A stretch of DNA of 9,574 nucleotides, taken from an uncultured Endomicrobiia bacterium (lineage in GTDB: Bacteria; Elusimicrobiota; Endomicrobiia; Endomicrobiales; Endomicrobiaceae). The stretch spans positions 1 through 9,574 of the forward strand of contig CAJOOL010000150.1 of assembly GCA_905236115.1 (NCBI GenBank), written 5' to 3'. Under the pieces are notes generated by a model. The model did no database searches. It was not told the origin of the DNA and saw only the letters and a program-made list of their open reading frames with translations. Position numbers and translations under genes: made by a program. Below, one piece after another: positions 7,008 to 9,574 of this stretch. Each line of letters starts with the position of its first letter. The first letter of the stretch is position 1.

Positions 7008-7967
7008 TCACAAATATGATGAATTTTTCAAATATCCGCAGTAATCTTTTATGGAATCTTCCAGCTCCATAAATTTATGATTGCAGCCGGCCTGTCTGAT
7101 TTTGTCCATTTTTGCTTCGGTAAAATATTGATATTTTCCTCTTAAAATTTCCGGCATATCAAAATACTCAATATTAGTCTTTTTACCGACGGCGGCAAAC
7201 ATTGATTTTGCTATATCGTTCCAGCTTCTTGCTTTACCTGTTCCTATGTTAAACAGTCCGGTATTTTTCGGGTTATTTAACAAGAACATCATAACTTCAA
7301 CCACATCTTTTATATAAACAAAATCCCTTAAAGAATCCCCGTCGGAATATTTGGAATTATAAGATTTAAAAAGTTTTATTACTCCTTTTTCGGCAACATC
7401 ATTATAAGTTTTGCAGATAACGCTTTTCATTGAACCTTTATGATATTCGTTAGGGCCGAAAACATTGAAAAATTTTATTCCGGTAACTTTATCGTTATAT
7501 TTATTTCTTAACAGCCATAAATCAAAAAGCTGTTTTGAATAGCCGTACATATTAAGCGGTGCAAGTTTATCAATATCGCATTTGTCGTCATAGCCGTTTT
7601 CGCCGCTGCCGTAAGTGGCTGCCGAAGACGCATAAATAAAAGGAATACCCAATTCCATTGCCCATAAAGCAAGTGTTTTGGAATATTCAAAATTATTATG
7701 GATATAATAGTTTGCATCCGTCTGCGTGGTGGAACTGCATGCACCGAGGTGAATTATTGCCTGCGGCTTTTGAATTTTCTTATCTTTAACCGCCTGAAGA
7801 AAATCTTCTTTCTGCATATAGTCGTAAAATTTTTTGCCGACAAGATTTTTCCATTTTTCGCCGTTATCCAAATGATCTACGACTAAAATATCGTCAATTT
7901 TTTCCCTGTTTAATTTCCATAAAAAGCAACTGCCTATAAAACCTGCTCCGCCTGTTAAAATTATCAT
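7008..7967 (-). CDS. hldD: ADP-L-glycero-D-manno-heptose 6-epimerase
   Basis: HldD (RfaD, GmhD) converts ADP-D-glycero-D-manno-heptose to the L-glycero form, the final step before heptose is added to the LPS core. It is a cytosolic NADP-dependent short-chain dehydrogenase/reductase of the extended type. The 319-residue protein has the Rossmann motif TGGAGFIGS (5-13), HLGACSSTTQTD (73-84), SSAATYG (114-120), the catalytic YGYSK (Tyr141, Lys145), FFNVFGPNEYHKGSMKSV, a signature block of this family, and RDFVYIKDVV for the substrate side. The start at 7967 has AAGGAG (7974-7979) six bases upstream. It is the first gene of the leftward series and lies divergent from tilS across a symmetric promoter region. 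Its position next to the heptose kinase confirms the pathway. Confidence 0.96.
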   Translation of the reverse strand: MIILTGGAGFIGSCFLWKLNREKIDDILVVDHLDNGEKWKNLVGKKFYDYMQKEDFLQAVKDKKIQKPQAIIHLGACSSTTQTDANYYIHNNFEYSKTLALWAMELGIPFIYASSAATYGSGENGYDDKCDIDKLAPLNMYGYSKQLFDLWLLRNKYNDKVTGIKFFNVFGPNEYHKGSMKSVICKTYNDVAEKGVIKLFKSYNSKYSDGDSLRDFVYIKDVVEVMMFLLNNPKNTGLFNIGTGKARSWNDIAKSMFAAVGKKTNIEYFDMPEILRGKYQYFTEAKMDKIRQAGCNHKFMELEDSIKDYCGYLKNSSYL

Positions 7968-7995
7968 ATTTTACTCCTTATAATAGTAGCATTTT

Positions 7996-8004
7996 ATTAT
8001 AGCA
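7996..8004 (-). promoter_or_regulatory. Extended -10 promoter for hldD
   Basis: The - strand reads TGCTATAAT (8004 to 7996). The predicted transcript start is near 7989, giving a leader of about 22 bases that contains the AAGGAG ribosome site. A TTTACT matching the -35 consensus at four of six positions lies 18 bases upstream. This would be the main promoter of the leftward operon. Confidence 0.6.
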
Positions 8005-8038
8005 TTTTTACAACAGTAAAGTAAAAAAGAATAAAAAA

Positions 8039-8047
8039 TGCTATAAT
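8039..8047 (+). promoter_or_regulatory. Extended -10 promoter for tilS
   Basis: TGCTATAAT at 8039-8047 is a consensus extended -10 that abuts the first ATG of tilS (8048). Transcription would start about seven bases on, at or near 8054, where a second in-frame ATG lies. I see no good -35 at the standard distance; TTTACA at 8007-8012 is too far away (29 bases). Confidence 0.6.
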
Positions 8048-9025
8048 ATGGGAATGATAATTTGGGAAAAATTCAGAAAAAATATTTACGATAACAAACT
8101 TGTCTGCCACGGGGATAAAATTCTGCTGGCGGTTTCCGGCGGAGCGGATTCTATGGTAATGACAAGTTTGTTTGCTGTGCTGAAAAAATCTTTAAATATA
8201 GAACTTGTTGTTGTAAACTTCAACCATAACTTAAGAAAAGAGTCCGTTAAGGAAGCCGAAATCGTTAAGAAATTTGCCGAGAACTTAAACATTGAGTGCG
8301 TGCTGAAAGATTTAAAAACAAAAGAATATGCAAAAGAACAAAATATTTCCGTTGAAACTGCCGGAAGACAGCTGAGGTATGCGGAACTGGAAAAAACGGC
8401 AAAAGAATATAAGTGCAGCAAAATTGCCACCGCACACAATATGAACGACAATGCCGAAACGGTGCTGATGTGGCTGTTGAGAGGAACGGGAACAGACGGG
8501 TTGACGGGAATACCTGCCGTAAGAAAAATAAATAAAAATCTGTCGGTAATAAGGCCGCTTTTGGCAGTATCAAGAGATTTGATAGACGGCTATGCCAAAC
8601 AAAAAAACATAAAATTCTGCACGGACAAAACAAACTTTAAATGCGATTATACCAGAAATAAAATAAGGCTGAACATCATTCCTGAATTAAACAAAATAAA
8701 TCCTCTGTTTATTGAGCACGTGTATAATTTATCTTCAATAGTTAAACAGGAAACGGATTTTTTTAAAAAGAAGACAAATTCTTTTATTTTAAAAAACGTA
8801 AAAACGACAAAAAATAAAATATCGGTAAATTTAAAATCTTTTTTAAGACAGGAAGAAATAATGCAGTATAAAATATTAAAAGAAATTCTTCCCGACAAAA
8901 AAAGAGCCGTTCACATCAACAGCATTATCAATTGGCTGAAAAACAGCCCGCAGAAAAATTATTCTCTTTCCAAAGATTGGTCTGCCAAGAAGACAAATGT
9001 CAGTTTTATTTTTGCAAGATATTAA
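8048..9025 (+). CDS. tilS: tRNA(Ile)-lysidine synthase
   Basis: TilS attaches lysine to C34 of tRNA-Ile2 (anticodon CAU), changing both codon reading and aminoacylation; it is essential in most bacteria. Numbered from the ATG at 8048, the protein shows the PP-loop ATP site LLAVSGGADSMVM (26-38), NHNLRKES (59-66), ATAHNMNDNAETVLM (127-141), LRGTGTDGLTGIP (144-156), IRPLL (168-172) and the DKTNFKCDYTRNKIR block (183-197). At 325 residues it resembles the shorter TilS form with a reduced C-terminal part compared with the E. coli enzyme. Two starts compete: 8048 and 8054. Neither has a ribosome site, and the -10 element abuts 8048, so a leaderless message starting at the 8054 ATG is the better fit and would remove two residues. 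It is divergent from hldD and followed by two hairpins. Confidence 0.95.
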   Translation: MGMIIWEKFRKNIYDNKLVCHGDKILLAVSGGADSMVMTSLFAVLKKSLNIELVVVNFNHNLRKESVKEAEIVKKFAENLNIECVLKDLKTKEYAKEQNISVETAGRQLRYAELEKTAKEYKCSKIATAHNMNDNAETVLMWLLRGTGTDGLTGIPAVRKINKNLSVIRPLLAVSRDLIDGYAKQKNIKFCTDKTNFKCDYTRNKIRLNIIPELNKINPLFIEHVYNLSSIVKQETDFFKKKTNSFILKNVKTTKNKISVNLKSFLRQEEIMQYKILKEILPDKKRAVHINSIINWLKNSPQKNYSLSKDWSAKKTNVSFIFARY

Positions 9026-9048
9026 GAAAAAATTTGTTATTTAGTGTG

Positions 9049-9086
9049 GAGGCGGACGGGAAAAAAATAAATTTTCCGTCCGCCTC
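9049..9086. repeat. GC-rich palindrome after tilS
   Basis: GAGGCGGACGG (9049-9059) pairs perfectly with CCGTCCGCCTC (9076-9086). After a bulged G at 9060, AAAA (9061-9064) pairs with TTTT (9072-9075) around a seven-base A/T loop. The stem is markedly GC-rich against its surroundings. It lacks a T-run on either strand, so it may stabilise the tilS 3' end or help the terminator that follows rather than terminate alone. Confidence 0.7.
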
Positions 9087-9094
9087 GTTCTTTG

Positions 9095-9127
9095 GGTCAG
9101 TGCTATGTTCTGACCTTTTTTATTTTT
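9095..9127 (+). terminator. Intrinsic terminator of tilS
   Basis: GGTCAG (9095-9100) and CTGACC (9110-9115) form a six-base-pair stem with a nine-base loop, followed directly by six T, one A and five T (9116-9127). This is a textbook Rho-independent terminator on the + strand. Read on the - strand it has no T-run, so it does not obviously serve the pilin gene that converges from the right. Confidence 0.85.
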
Positions 9128-9135
9128 AAAAAAAT

Positions 9136-9574
9136 TTAATCATTCCAATCGGGAACATCGTTCCAGTGTCCTACAAATATGGTTGCTCCTCGTGTTACGC
9201 TATATTTTAACCACATATTATCGGTAGATTTTGTTTTGAATTCTTCAGGAAGATATATTACAGCATTAAAACCTTTTGTTGGATTTACTCCATTATCTAT
9301 ATTAAATCGGCTAAAATATTTATTGCCTCTTGCATCAATACCAAATACCGGATGTAAACTAAAAGATCCAGTCCCCCCATGTGATACATCTAAAAAAGTT
9401 CCGTATTCGGAATAATAAGCCTTTTGAGCCTGCATTATTGTGCCAAACAAGGCATAAGCTTCAGACCATTTTGCTTTATCCACATATCCGCGATAAATCG
9501 GAACGCTGATTACCGATAATATAATCACTATGGCAATCGTTATAACTAACTCCACTAAAGTGAAACCACACCGT
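9136..9574 (-). CDS. Type IV pilin-like protein, 5' end outside window
   Basis: Second prepilin-type protein, in opposite orientation to the first. The frame is open to the window edge and reads R-C-G and then FTLVELVITIAIV, so the cleavage site is present while the start and most of the leader lie beyond 9574. The GTG at 9555 encodes mature Val4. The mature protein is about 142 residues: the hydrophobic helix (about 1-30), QAQKAYYSEYGTFL near 44-57, FGIDARGNKYF in the head and an Asp/Trp-rich end VPDWND. There is no cysteine in the mature part. Residues -1 to 32 match the left pilin exactly, and similarity then falls except for the two motifs named. It ends about 10 bases beyond the tilS terminator T-run, so it is a separate unit from tilS. 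The role (major pilin, minor pilin or pseudopilin) cannot be told from sequence. Confidence 0.9.
   Translation of the reverse strand, partial: RCGFTLVELVITIAIVIILSVISVPIYRGYVDKAKWSEAYALFGTIMQAQKAYYSEYGTFLDVSHGGTGSFSLHPVFGIDARGNKYFSRFNIDNGVNPTKGFNAVIYLPEEFKTKSTDNMWLKYSVTRGATIFVGHWNDVPDWND

Larger units (their letters stand above)
7995..8048. promoter_or_regulatory. Symmetric divergent promoter region, 15-bp inverted repeat
   Basis: TATTATAGCATTTTT (7995-8009) and AAAAATGCTATAATA (8034-8048) are a perfect 15-bp inverted repeat separated by 24 bases. Each arm, read outward, contains TGCTATAAT, a consensus extended -10, so the repeat looks like two mirror-image promoters. A degenerate third copy in direct orientation (7982-7996, sharing TAGCATTTT, 11 of 15 positions) lies beside the left arm. 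The arrangement could also be an operator for a dimeric regulator; no regulator gene is in the window. Confidence 0.65.

Noticed and set aside
8086..8633. Two overlapping open frames on the - strand inside tilS.
   Set aside because: Both are antisense to conserved TilS motifs, and their Ser/Phe/Leu/Cys-rich translations are typical of antisense shadows.
465..9135. tRNA genes, CRISPR arrays, insertion sequences, attachment sites or riboswitches.
   Set aside because: Looked for in the gaps; no cloverleaf, spaced direct repeats, transposase frame or long conserved leader was seen. The non-coding gaps are short and are covered by the listed hairpins and promoters.
1..9574. Inversion of the whole segment by recombination between the inverted pilin 5' ends.
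   Set aside because: The longest exact nucleotide match I find in the conserved region is about 14 bases (CCGATTTATCGCGG), too short for ordinary homologous recombination, and no invertase gene is present.

Overview
The window reads as AT-rich chromosomal DNA from a Gram-negative-type bacterium. ADP-heptose (LPS inner core) genes imply an outer membrane, and both ends carry type IV pilin-like genes. The pilin style, with a very conserved N-terminal helix, variable heads and no cysteines, together with the gene mix, recalls Elusimicrobiota (Endomicrobium/Elusimicrobium). That placement is an inference from memory and was not tested.

Layout. Positions 1-464 hold a 5'-truncated pilin gene on the + strand, and 9136-9574 hold a second 5'-truncated pilin gene on the - strand, so the window is bracketed by two inward-facing pilin genes. 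Between them lies a long - strand series of housekeeping genes, read from right to left: hldD (7008-7967), a heptose-7-phosphate kinase (5932-6930), proA (4634-5896), a 685-residue membrane-anchored TPR/coiled-coil protein of unknown function (2568-4625), nadD (1990-2571), yqeK (1373-1951), an MNT-type nucleotidyltransferase (997-1350) and its HEPN partner, broken by two frameshifts (605-1007). Gaps are short (77, 35, 8, -4, 38, 22 and -11 bases), so much of this could be one transcript. It would end at a bidirectional hairpin at 537-575. The MNT/HEPN pair also seems to have its own promoter inside the end of yqeK. tilS (8048-9025) is divergent from hldD on the + strand and ends in two hairpins, the second a textbook intrinsic terminator.

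Functional picture. The two heptose genes feed LPS core synthesis, ProA serves proline synthesis, NadD makes NAD, YqeK probably hydrolyses Ap4A, and TilS modifies tRNA-Ile2. The MNT/HEPN pair is a toxin-antitoxin-type module whose HEPN half looks decayed. The pilin genes sit outside the terminators, as independent single-gene units.

Most notable points: a perfect 15-bp inverted repeat in the hldD/tilS gap whose arms each contain a consensus extended -10 element, placing the tilS transcript start at or next to its ATG; the two pilins, identical over 33 residues although 18 of those 33 codons differ; the double frameshift in HEPN beside an intact MNT; and the unrecognised 685-residue protein inserted between proA and nadD. 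I did not find a clearly new multi-gene system.
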